Below, piece by piece: positions 9,429-18,682 of a stretch of DNA of 64,000 bases. A model generated the notes under the pieces. That model saw only the letters and a list, made by a program, of their open reading frames with translations, did not search any database and was not told where the DNA came from. The stretch is from Opitutales bacterium (lineage in GTDB: Bacteria > Verrucomicrobiota > Verrucomicrobiia > Opitutales > Seribacteraceae). Position 1 is the first letter of the stretch, and every line of letters begins with the position of its first letter. Both the position numbers and the translations under genes were made by a program. Location of the stretch: NCBI GenBank assembly GCA_028101545.1, contig JAOHKZ010000001.1, positions 1-64,000 on the forward strand, in the 5' to 3' direction.

Positions 9429-12173
9429 CTATTTTACACGTAGGATTCCCTGCATGGCCATCCAGTGACCCGGGAAAGTGCAGATGTAGGGATAGTCACC
9501 CGGTTCTTTAGGTGCCCGGAAATGAAGGGCATGCGTTTTGCCTGGCTCAATAACGGGGATGATATGCAAAACTTCATTCAGATCGGGGGCATAATTTTTC
9601 TCCCCGGCTTTAGGATCACTGATCATTTTAAAAGAGGCCTCTCCCACTTTTTGAGTCGATCCCGGTTTGATAATCACGAGGTTATGAGGCATAGCATCAA
9701 TATTTTTTAATTTTAAAACCAGTGCTTCATTGGTCTTTGCTTCAAGTAAAGACCTGGAATATTTCAGACCGCTTATAGTATCGATCCGAATCTCGCGTTC
9801 ACCTTCAATCGTTTCACCGGTGTAGTCTGGTTTATTTTTCGATTCCAGGCTGGCCACCCGTAAAGATACAAAGGTAAGTTTATCTTTTCTCGGTTCAGCC
9901 AATCCCGCTGTGGAGTAAGGTTTATCTGGGAACATAGGCGAACAGAATAAATCGGTTTTGAATTTGGTTCCATCGGCATCTTGTAAATGCATTCGAATGT
10001 GGAGTTGCATGATGGGTTCGAGGTCGGGCATTTCCACGAATATTGATTTTCCGTCATCCAGAAGTTTGACCGATCGAATATTTACCCGGTCGTGCCCCAA
10101 ACTTTCTGGATTCTTTGCGGAAAATTCAGGTGAGCCATAACGCTTGGCATATTCATAATTCCATGCCTGGGCGAAATAATTTTTAACCCTAGATGCTGCT
10201 TGGCTGTCCAAACTGGTGGAGAAATCAATTCGTATTCCGTTACTATGGACTTTAAACCCAATTGGTTTGCGGACTTTTCCTCCGGTGTAGCGTACACGAT
10301 GCAGGCATCCGTCTTCTATTGAATAATCTCCCCATCCGTCCAGGCCGGCCACATAGAGTTGACCATCTTTTGGGTGAAAGTCTCCACGCATCACACCCGC
10401 CAAAAAATTTCCCTTTAATGGAACAATTGCACCCTGTGGTCGGGTACTTGTGGCATCCCGAAGGATTAGATAATGTGAGGCCGATCCATAACTAAGCCCG
10501 ACATGCGAGCCCTGAAACGGTCCCCATTTGTCAGTGGTTATTTCCTTCATTCCGCCTGTTGAATTATCAATTCCTCGGGGAACATAGCATAGGGGAGGGG
10601 ATATTCCCTTTCCGCCTAACCCATATTCCTCTCCCTGGTTCACTTCGATAATTGCCGATGTCGGTGTCCAAGTTCCCTCCTGTGGACCAGCCCAGAAATA
10701 ATCATCCGAGCCCCCCACTGCCATACAATTGCGAACACCGGTGGCCATTTTTCTGGTCACCCGGTCTGGGCCGGTTCGGAACACGCTCGTCCATTGGATA
10801 AAGTGAAAGGACTTATCCTTTGTTCTGTGCAAGCCAAAGGTATGCGTATGGCTACGGTCAAACCCGCCAAAATCATTGGCGTACTTTTCATAGTAATCAA
10901 CCTCTTCGTCTCCATTTGTATCGTGAAGAATAGAAATTTGGCACCGATCGAGAACAAATATTCCGTCCTCATCGATATGGATACCAATCGGCTGGTTGAA
11001 TCCAGTGGCATACCTTTGCCAGGTAATATTTTTCAAATCATCTGAAATTCCTTTGACCAACCAAATATCCCCGGGAAGTGTGGCAATTAAAGCATTTCCA
11101 TTTGGTAAAAAGGCCATGCTGGTTAATTGCATCACAGTTTTGTAAGGGTTGTCATAGGGAACAGTCAGGGTATCGACCACATAACTTGCCCCGTTTGAAT
11201 TTCCCAGCTTGCCCGGTGCTTTAATTATCTCTTTCCACCTCTTTTCTTTTTTTCTTTCTGCTTTTAGGTGAGCAAGCACAGAGCTTTCTTTTAATGGCTG
11301 TTTTTCCTTGGATACACGAACAATTATGTACGCTCCTGATTTTACATCACTAAGAAAAAGTTCACCTATTTTCCACTCCGTATTTTTAACCCCTTTTGAT
11401 TCGATTACTTTAACCTTTAGGGCACCATCCACCACCTGGCAGGGAATGGTTAATTTTTCAGTGGAGTTAAGTAAATCAATTCTACGATAGAATGCGTTCT
11501 CTGTTGCCCAAGGCTCGTCCTGGATTTTAATTTTTCCAATTCTGTACTCAAAAATTACCCGTTTCCCAAACCGGTAAAGACCAAGATATTCCCCTCCGCT
11601 TGGCATCTTTGATTTTCCAATAGTAAACCATGTTGTCCCGTCTATATTTGCACCTCGTGATGAACCCCAGCGAAAAGGTTGAAAATTTATCCATCCATCC
11701 TGCCAAACTGTTCGGTAAGACAGGGACTGTGGGTCAAAACATGTGGAGAGTGAATGCCCGGTTCCCAGTTTTACACAAATTCCTTTCTCTACATTTAATC
11801 CCTTTGCCTTTACTACATGGGCAAAATGTTCACCGGTATCTCCCTCATTCCAACGACCGTCATTATGACTATTTTGATTATATTTCCCCCAATGCCCGTG
11901 TAAACCTGCGTCCAATCCCGGGTAGGATGGAATAACCTCCGGGATTTTATCTGGATTGGACATATAGTAATCAGCCTGTCTCTGGTAAAAATCATAAACA
12001 CGTGCTTCATTTACTTTTTTGTCGGTATATTCATGGTTTTCTCGACCACCAGCCGGTTCAACATATGGATGAATGCTCGGCTTTGCCACATTGAGTTCAA
12101 CCGCGTAGATGAACCCTTGATTGAATAAAAGGAATGAAATGAAAGTGGAAAATCCTGAGAAAGTTTTAGTCAT
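9429..12173 (-). CDS. Large secreted DUF6797-like/beta-propeller protein with C-terminal azurin/plastocyanin-like domain
   Basis: Start set at ATG 12173 (MTKTFSGFSTFISFLLF signal peptide); the 12284 start would overlap the neighbouring CDS; C-terminal MPHNLVIIKPGS...YICTFPGHWMAMQGILRV matches the azurin CxxxxHxxxM ligand pattern. Confidence 0.8.
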   Translation of the reverse strand: MTKTFSGFSTFISFLLFNQGFIYAVELNVAKPSIHPYVEPAGGRENHEYTDKKVNEARVYDFYQRQADYYMSNPDKIPEVIPSYPGLDAGLHGHWGKYNQNSHNDGRWNEGDTGEHFAHVVKAKGLNVEKGICVKLGTGHSLSTCFDPQSLSYRTVWQDGWINFQPFRWGSSRGANIDGTTWFTIGKSKMPSGGEYLGLYRFGKRVIFEYRIGKIKIQDEPWATENAFYRRIDLLNSTEKLTIPCQVVDGALKVKVIESKGVKNTEWKIGELFLSDVKSGAYIIVRVSKEKQPLKESSVLAHLKAERKKEKRWKEIIKAPGKLGNSNGASYVVDTLTVPYDNPYKTVMQLTSMAFLPNGNALIATLPGDIWLVKGISDDLKNITWQRYATGFNQPIGIHIDEDGIFVLDRCQISILHDTNGDEEVDYYEKYANDFGGFDRSHTHTFGLHRTKDKSFHFIQWTSVFRTGPDRVTRKMATGVRNCMAVGGSDDYFWAGPQEGTWTPTSAIIEVNQGEEYGLGGKGISPPLCYVPRGIDNSTGGMKEITTDKWGPFQGSHVGLSYGSASHYLILRDATSTRPQGAIVPLKGNFLAGVMRGDFHPKDGQLYVAGLDGWGDYSIEDGCLHRVRYTGGKVRKPIGFKVHSNGIRIDFSTSLDSQAASRVKNYFAQAWNYEYAKRYGSPEFSAKNPESLGHDRVNIRSVKLLDDGKSIFVEMPDLEPIMQLHIRMHLQDADGTKFKTDLFCSPMFPDKPYSTAGLAEPRKDKLTFVSLRVASLESKNKPDYTGETIEGEREIRIDTISGLKYSRSLLEAKTNEALVLKLKNIDAMPHNLVIIKPGSTQKVGEASFKMISDPKAGEKNYAPDLNEVLHIIPVIEPGKTHALHFRAPKEPGDYPYICTFPGHWMAMQGILRVK

Positions 12174-12231
12174 GTTTTTTAACTTTTGTGTGAGTGTGAC
12201 CAATAAATTTATTGTTTGGTAATCGATGATT

Positions 12232-13647
12232 TTATTTCCTGTCCCAGGAGTTTTTTGCTCTTGGTTCGTAAAGGGGTCGGCCATCTTTCTTTGGGAATGT
12301 ACTTACGATCTTTTTGAATTTTAAAAAGGTTTTTTTGTGTTCGGGCTTCTTGCTCCCGAGCAGATTCTTTTCTTCCGCGGGGTCTTCTAATAAATCGTGA
12401 AGACGTTCAATCTGTCTCTTATTTGAAACCCATACCTTGTACTGCTTATCTCTAATGACTCTGGGAGCAAAAACTTGTCCGGGCCGAATCCCTTCTTTAT
12501 CAAGCTTTGCAGGCCCGTAATTTAGGGCCATGATCCAGTCGCGGTTTGAATCCTTTGCTTTTCCCAGGAGTAGCGGAGCAATAGATTCTCCGTCGATAAC
12601 TAGTTCTTCAGGAACCGTACCGCCCCCAAGTTCAAGAAAGGTTGGAAGCATATTGGATAAGTCAGTCAGGGCATCGGTTTCGGTGCCAGCCGGGACCATG
12701 CCCGGACAGTTGACAATGAACGGGCCGCCAACACCATCCTCCGTGTAAGACCCTTTTCCTCCGGGTGCCTTTTTACCATTTAGGGAGCCTGTGATTAGTT
12801 TATCCGTTCCATTATCACTGGCAAAAAAGATGATGGTATTGTTCCGGATGCTAAGGTTGTTTAATTCATCAACTAATTGCCCGACCATTTTGTCAACATA
12901 CCTGACCATGGCTTTGTGACGATCTATACGATCCTTGGCATTGGGTTCGTCTGGAGTGGCCACAAATGGACGGTGCAATAAGGGCATCGGGTAGTATAGG
13001 CACATGGGTTCATCTTTATTTTTTCGCATGAACTGGATCAGTCTTTCATTATAAATATCGGGTCCAAATTTTCCCTTATAAGTGCGGCTACCACTTTCCG
13101 GTGTGTTTATGTATGGATCTTGATATCTTTTATCACTGGCAGGGTTGCCGGTTTCAAATCCGGTCCATAATGCCCAGTCATCAAAACCGTGCTTCTTTAG
13201 TGCATTCGGTTCGACCCGGAAATCATTGATCTGCCATTTCCCAGCTATGGCCGTTGCATACCCAAGATCTTTCATAAGTCGGGCAAAGGTAGTGTTTTCC
13301 TTTTTTTTCCAGTCAAAATAACCAACTCCCCAGCGTGGCACATCCCAATGGCTTACCCAACCCGTACGGAATGGATACTTCCCGGTCAGTAGGGTTGTTC
13401 GCGAGGGCGAGCATGAACCCATCGAGTATGCATTGTGAAATTTCATTCCCCCCTTTGCGAGTGAATCAATGTTTGGGGTCTTGATATCATCGGCTCCATA
13501 GCAACTGACCCAGTCTTTACCCAAGTCATCAATCATGATGAATAGAATATTCGGTTTTTTTGGATTAGATGCATCTGTGGTTGAAACACATGGTGAAAAT
13601 GCGAATGCAAAAATGATAAGGAAAGAGAGGAGGAGATTAAGTTTCAT
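12232..13647 (-). CDS. Sulfatase (arylsulfatase family)
   Basis: KPNILFIMIDDLGKDWVSCYG; CSPSRTTLLTGKYPFRTG (CxPSR formylglycine motif); secretion signal. Confidence 0.92.
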   Translation of the reverse strand: MKLNLLLSFLIIFAFAFSPCVSTTDASNPKKPNILFIMIDDLGKDWVSCYGADDIKTPNIDSLAKGGMKFHNAYSMGSCSPSRTTLLTGKYPFRTGWVSHWDVPRWGVGYFDWKKKENTTFARLMKDLGYATAIAGKWQINDFRVEPNALKKHGFDDWALWTGFETGNPASDKRYQDPYINTPESGSRTYKGKFGPDIYNERLIQFMRKNKDEPMCLYYPMPLLHRPFVATPDEPNAKDRIDRHKAMVRYVDKMVGQLVDELNNLSIRNNTIIFFASDNGTDKLITGSLNGKKAPGGKGSYTEDGVGGPFIVNCPGMVPAGTETDALTDLSNMLPTFLELGGGTVPEELVIDGESIAPLLLGKAKDSNRDWIMALNYGPAKLDKEGIRPGQVFAPRVIRDKQYKVWVSNKRQIERLHDLLEDPAEEKNLLGSKKPEHKKTFLKFKKIVSTFPKKDGRPLYEPRAKNSWDRK

Positions 13648-13772
13648 TTTAATTGTTGGAAAGGTCGTTCACTTTTACTAACCGATGTAGGTTTGAACAA
13701 GATTATTACCCCTTCATCCTTCATTTTGTTTGCCAAGATAATTGAATTCTTGAAGGTTAAAATCTTATTTCT

Positions 13773-14804
13773 ATGAAAAAACTCGTTCTCCCTTTTCTAG
13801 TTCTCTTCATTCCCCTCCTTGCGTTCGGTACAAAGTGGTACAAAGGAAATACCCATGTTCACACTACACTTTGCGGACATGCGGATACTACACCCAATGT
13901 GGTAGCCCAATGGTATCATGATCGGGGATATAATTTTCTAATTCTCAGCGAGCATAATAAATTTATCGATCCTTCCACAGTTGAACTGAAAGGGGAAGTG
14001 CGGAGTGATTTCTTACTTGTGCCTGGTGAGGAAGTAACTGGGCCAGTACACAGCACGGCAATGAATGTATCACGCTTGGTTCCCTGGGAATTCAAAGATA
14101 AGAACCGATCGAAAGTCATTCAGAATCATGTCGATGAGACGCGGAAAGCGGGGGGTGCGCTCATTCTTAATCACCCAAACTGGGGCAGGCCGATCCACGG
14201 TCATGAGATTTCTCCGGTAAAAAACCTTTATATGTTTGAGCTCTATAATGCTCATCCGGGAGTACATAGTTTTGGAAATGCTCATCGACCCAGTCTGGAA
14301 GTTTTGTGGGACGCACTTCTTGAAAAGGGTATGACCATTTACGGTGTATCTTCGGATGATGCTCATAAACTCCAAAAGTGGGGAGAAAAAGAAAATAACC
14401 CGGGTCGTGGTTGGGTAATGGTACGGTCCAAAGAGCTAACACCTAAGGCTCTTACTGAGGCCATGCTTCAGGGAGATTTTTATTCCTCTTCGGGAGTTAT
14501 GTTGGATAAGTTGGTCCGTGGATCCAATCATATCGAACTTTCGGTTAATGAAAAAGAAACCGAGTGCGAACTTGCTTCTGAATTCCTCTTTGGCCGTCCG
14601 GTCAGTAAGGGAGAACCGGGTACTTTTATAGAATTTATTGGCCCAGGTGGCAAAGTTCTCAAAAAGATTACCGGTCTTTCCGGTTCGTATAAAGCTGAGG
14701 GTGCATATATCCGGGCCAAAGTGACCCGAAGGATAAAGAAGGCAGACGGTTCGCTTCGTGATTACTATGCATGGACACAACCCGTCTTCACAGATGGGCG
14801 ATAG
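13773..14804 (+). CDS. Secreted PHP-domain-like metal-dependent hydrolase, copy 1
   Basis: KWYKGNTHVHTTLCGHADTTP; LSEHNKFIDPS; LILNHPNWG; signal peptide. Confidence 0.82.
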   Translation: MKKLVLPFLVLFIPLLAFGTKWYKGNTHVHTTLCGHADTTPNVVAQWYHDRGYNFLILSEHNKFIDPSTVELKGEVRSDFLLVPGEEVTGPVHSTAMNVSRLVPWEFKDKNRSKVIQNHVDETRKAGGALILNHPNWGRPIHGHEISPVKNLYMFELYNAHPGVHSFGNAHRPSLEVLWDALLEKGMTIYGVSSDDAHKLQKWGEKENNPGRGWVMVRSKELTPKALTEAMLQGDFYSSSGVMLDKLVRGSNHIELSVNEKETECELASEFLFGRPVSKGEPGTFIEFIGPGGKVLKKITGLSGSYKAEGAYIRAKVTRRIKKADGSLRDYYAWTQPVFTDGR

Positions 14805-14898
14805 GATTTTTTGGTTTTTTTAAGAACTTAATTTTTTAAGATAAAGTAAGAAAATCTATTGGTTGCATCCTAATCTCAGCAAAAGTAAGGTTTCTCCT

Positions 14899-15927
14899 AT
14901 GAAATTATTATTTTTTGCCTGTTTCTTCTTTCCATTGGTTCATTTTTCATTTGGAGAAAAGTGGTATAAGGGAAACACTCATGTGCACACCAAGCTCTGC
15001 GGGCATGCTGATTCCACCCCCGAAGTGGTTGCACAGTGGTATCATGATCACGGGTACAATTTTCTCATTCTCAGTGAACACAATAAGTATATCGACCCGA
15101 CCACCGTAAAACTTTCGGGTGATATAAGGGATGACTTTTTATTGATACCCGGAGAGGAAGTAACCGGACCGGTGCATAGCACGGCAATGAATGTATCCCG
15201 CTTGGTTCCATGGGAATTTAAGGATAAAAACCGTTCCAAGGTTGTTCAATGGCAAGTGGATGAAACCAAGAAAGCCGGTGGGATCACTATACTGAATCAC
15301 CCCAACGCTCCATTTATTCGCCCTGCTGAATTGTATCCGGTGAAAGACCTTTATCTTTTCGAGCTCTACAATGCCCATCCAATGACTAAAAATTTTGGAG
15401 ATGCCCACCGTCCCTCCACCGCATCTCTTTGGAATGCATTACTCGATAAAGGGATGACTATTTACGGGGTCGCTTCTGATGATAGTCACAAATTTGCCAA
15501 ATGGGATGAGAAATATGATAATCCCGGCCGGGGTTGGGTTATGGTTCGTTCGGAAGAACTTAGCTCGGATGCGGTTACTTTGGCGATGAACCGTGGCGAC
15601 TTTTATTCCTCCTCTGGCGTGATTCTGAAAAAGTTGATCATGGATAAGAATCAGATCGAAGTGGAAGTGGATAAAGAGGAAACTGCACGGGAGCTTACTT
15701 CTAAATTTTTGTTTGGCCGTCCAGTGAAGAAAGGAAAGCCTGGTACTTTTATTGAATTTATTGGACCGGGCGGGGAAGTGGAAAAAACCATCTCCGGAAT
15801 AAAAGCGAACCGCGAAGCCAAAGAGGACTACCTCCGTTGCATGATCACTCATCGGGTGAAAAAAGCCGACGGTTCCCTACGAGAGTATTATGCCTGGACC
15901 CAACCTGTTTTTACCGACGGACGTTAA
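14899..15927 (+). CDS. Secreted PHP-domain-like metal-dependent hydrolase, copy 2
   Basis: KWYKGNTHVHTKLCGHADSTP; near-collinear with 13773-14804; start set at internal Met (MKLLFFACFFFPLVHFSFG). Confidence 0.82.
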   Translation: MKLLFFACFFFPLVHFSFGEKWYKGNTHVHTKLCGHADSTPEVVAQWYHDHGYNFLILSEHNKYIDPTTVKLSGDIRDDFLLIPGEEVTGPVHSTAMNVSRLVPWEFKDKNRSKVVQWQVDETKKAGGITILNHPNAPFIRPAELYPVKDLYLFELYNAHPMTKNFGDAHRPSTASLWNALLDKGMTIYGVASDDSHKFAKWDEKYDNPGRGWVMVRSEELSSDAVTLAMNRGDFYSSSGVILKKLIMDKNQIEVEVDKEETARELTSKFLFGRPVKKGKPGTFIEFIGPGGEVEKTISGIKANREAKEDYLRCMITHRVKKADGSLREYYAWTQPVFTDGR

Positions 15928-16008
15928 ATTATTTTATAACCTGTTGTGTAGTTAGCATATAAAACAAGTGTATTGAAATTAATAAACCGTCGTGCTATGT
16001 TTTATTAA

Positions 16009-16548
16009 TTGAAATTTTTTACTAAAGACGAGTTAATCGCGGCACTTCGACGATTGGGTGAATTGGCAGATGAAAAATCTGTTCAATTAAACCTTTGTAT
16101 TTACGGTGGAAGTGCGTTGATGCTTGCTTACGATCGAAAACGAGTGACCCGTGATGTAGATGCGATATTTTATCATCCGTCCAAAATTCAACCTTTAATT
16201 CGTAAAGTGGCAAAAGAGTTTGAATTGCCCGAAGACTGGATTAATGACGAGGTGAAGCAATTTCTTGGTACGCGAGAATCAATTCGGGAATTACCTCTCG
16301 AATTACCCGGTATACAGATTACCGTTCCCACTGCCGGGTACCTTCTTGCAATGAAAGCGCTCGCATGCCGTCGTGCTCTTCCAGGCTACAAGGGAGATGA
16401 GGATGACCTTCGGTTTTTGATCAGAAAAATGGAGATTCGAACATGTAAAGAAATTCAGGGCTGGATTGATAAGTATTATCCGGATGATGTGCCATCCCTA
16501 TCCGATCGTTCCTTTTTAGAGCAATTAATCAGGGAGGTGAATGCGTGA
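16009..16548 (+). CDS. Nucleotidyltransferase-like protein (DUF6036 / AbiEii-like)
   Basis: TTG start; LNLCIYGGSALMLAYDRKRVTRDVDAIFYHP = GGSxLM...TxDVDA nucleotidyltransferase core. Confidence 0.75.
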   Translation: MKFFTKDELIAALRRLGELADEKSVQLNLCIYGGSALMLAYDRKRVTRDVDAIFYHPSKIQPLIRKVAKEFELPEDWINDEVKQFLGTRESIRELPLELPGIQITVPTAGYLLAMKALACRRALPGYKGDEDDLRFLIRKMEIRTCKEIQGWIDKYYPDDVPSLSDRSFLEQLIREVNA

Positions 16549-17075
16549 AAGAAAATACTCAAAGGCCTAAAACATTAAGGGAAGTGGCAAAGCAATCCTC
16601 TTCCTTGGAAGAATTTGGCCTTCTTCTACGTGAATGGATTCATGAGGTTATCCGCGGCGATATCAGTAATCGCCCGGCTTTAAAAAGAGCAATCGAAGAC
16701 GCACCCAGGAAATTGAAGAACCAGTTCCATGAGGGTGAAATTGCAGATGCATACCTTTCCTCTTACGCGGAATGGATTGCGGATAAAGCCGGGATTGACC
16801 GCCCGATATGGGTTCAGAGAAAAAGTGCGTACCTGGAATTCCCTTGGTTTTCAGATAATGCCCGGTCTTCACTTCTAATTGATACTCCCGCTTCTTTTCG
16901 GCAGAGAGGGGTTTTTACAATCCCTGAAAATGTGGTTCGATTACGCCGTGGGCGCCCTCGGGTCAGCTCCGAGCAAAAGCGAGAAAAAGCACGGATTCGT
17001 GATCAACGCTATCGGGCAAAAATTCGCGAAAAATTAAAAAAGCTCTGCGAACTGGAGCAAGCCGGATTACTCTGA
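16545..17075 (+). CDS. Hypothetical protein paired with the nucleotidyltransferase (candidate TA partner)
   Basis: GTG start overlapping the upstream stop; basic C-terminus RRGRPRVSSEQKREKARIRDQRYRAKIREKLKK. Confidence 0.6.
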   Translation: MKENTQRPKTLREVAKQSSSLEEFGLLLREWIHEVIRGDISNRPALKRAIEDAPRKLKNQFHEGEIADAYLSSYAEWIADKAGIDRPIWVQRKSAYLEFPWFSDNARSSLLIDTPASFRQRGVFTIPENVVRLRRGRPRVSSEQKREKARIRDQRYRAKIREKLKKLCELEQAGLL

Positions 17076-17168
17076 TTTTTGCTATCCACTTCTCAGTACT
17101 CGGTTGACATAGTTTTGAAATATGGGGCATAATTGATATTTCAAATTAACCCTCGTTTCCTTATTTCT

Positions 17169-18101
17169 ATGATTACCCGAATTCTTGGTCTTTTTGTTTT
17201 TCTTTTTACAGCCTCTTTTTTACAGGCTGATCGTCTCGTTCTCGTCAGTGCATCCTATGGTAAAAACATTCTCGCGATAACCGAGGCCAATGGCGATGTG
17301 TTATGGTCACACAAAACTGCTGGTAAGGAAAAAGGACATGCCGGGCATCACGATGTGCACATGCTGCCCAATGGAAATATTCTATTTCATGAGACATGGC
17401 AGGATGTAAAGGAAATCACCCTGGGTAAAAAAATAGTAATGGATTATAACTGTGCTGTTTCCAACGGTAATAAAGGCCGGGGAGTAAATGTGCATGCTTT
17501 TTCCAGGTTGGCTAATGGAGATACCCAGATTGTGGAGAGTGGAGTGGGGCGCGTGATCAATGTGGATCGTTCCGGAAAATTAAAACACTCCTTTAATCTT
17601 AAGCCAGGGGGCACTCAGAATTCCCGCTGGGCACGTGCCACTCCGCAGGGCACATTGCTCGTTTGTTCCGAGCAACCGGGGGTGGTAACAGAGTATGATA
17701 AAAATGGAAAAGTGGTCTGGGATTACTTAATCAAAACTCGGGTATATGGAGCGATTCGCTTAAAGAATGGAAACACTCTGATTGCATCTGGAAGTGGAAA
17801 CAGTGTGGTCGAAGTGACCCCCGAAAAGAAAGAGGTCTGGGAAATTAAAGGCAAGGTGCCTGGCACGAATATCGATTTGAAATGGATGACCTGCCTGCAG
17901 GAAAGAGCGAATGGGAACTTTATCGTGGGCAACTGCCATGCTGGCCCTGATAATCCACAAATATTCGAAATAACCCGCGATAAAAAAGTGGTCTGGGAAT
18001 TCAATGAATTTGAATTGGTTGGAAATGGTCTGGCCTGTTGGCAAGTATTGGATGGCAAAAAAGCCAAGGCCCTTCGCAGCCAATTGGCTGCTCTCAGGTA
18101 A
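17169..18101 (+). CDS. Secreted PQQ/beta-propeller-like repeat protein
   Basis: Signal peptide MITRILGLFVFLFTASFLQA; repeats such as ITEANGDVLWSHKT, EYDKNGKVVWDY, VTPEKKEVWEI, ITRDKKVVWEF. Confidence 0.75.
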   Translation: MITRILGLFVFLFTASFLQADRLVLVSASYGKNILAITEANGDVLWSHKTAGKEKGHAGHHDVHMLPNGNILFHETWQDVKEITLGKKIVMDYNCAVSNGNKGRGVNVHAFSRLANGDTQIVESGVGRVINVDRSGKLKHSFNLKPGGTQNSRWARATPQGTLLVCSEQPGVVTEYDKNGKVVWDYLIKTRVYGAIRLKNGNTLIASGSGNSVVEVTPEKKEVWEIKGKVPGTNIDLKWMTCLQERANGNFIVGNCHAGPDNPQIFEITRDKKVVWEFNEFELVGNGLACWQVLDGKKAKALRSQLAALR

Positions 18102-18107
18102 CCTGAT

Positions 18108-18644
18108 TTACATCATTATATCACGCATGTGCGTGGAGTAAGTGCTGCTATTTTCAAATGATTTAAGGATTCCCTGTTTCGAATACTTTTTTCCGTTTAG
18201 GGAAAATTCAATCCAGAACTTGATCTGACTTTTGGGCACATAGGTTATAGGAGGAACAGTTTTACGACCTTTGTTGTAGCGGCTGTTTCCCTGCATCCAG
18301 AAATTATAGTCGTAGTCCGATAGAATCTCAGTTTTATTCCAATCGTTTATTTGATATGAAAAGGAATGAATCGTAACTGATTCAATATGTGGGTTTTTCC
18401 CGTAGCCATCCTTATTCATAATAAAAACCTGGAAGTTGAGTTTCCTGTAAGTTTCCAGTTCTTCCATCCAGCTTGTACTTCCCTGCTTTTTCTTTGGGTT
18501 AGAGGCAGGGTTCATGGATATTTGCAATAGATTCTCTTGATCAATCTCTTCAGTGAAAGTCTCGTATCCACGAGTATGCATGGTACCACAACTTGTTATT
18601 AGCAAAAGGCTAGAAAGGCTTAAAATGTGTAACTTAATTTTCAT
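18108..18644 (-). CDS. Hypothetical lipoprotein
   Basis: LSLSSLLLITSCGT lipobox; no recognised domain. Confidence 0.6.
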   Translation of the reverse strand: MKIKLHILSLSSLLLITSCGTMHTRGYETFTEEIDQENLLQISMNPASNPKKKQGSTSWMEELETYRKLNFQVFIMNKDGYGKNPHIESVTIHSFSYQINDWNKTEILSDYDYNFWMQGNSRYNKGRKTVPPITYVPKSQIKFWIEFSLNGKKYSKQGILKSFENSSTYSTHMRDIMM

Positions 18645-18682
18645 CCCTCAAAAATTTAGAGTTGAGGAGCAAAAAATAATAA

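Noticed and set aside
9429-12284. Upstream start at 12284 for the DUF6797-like gene
   Set aside because: Would overlap the sulfatase coding end; the signal peptide begins at the internal Met (12173).
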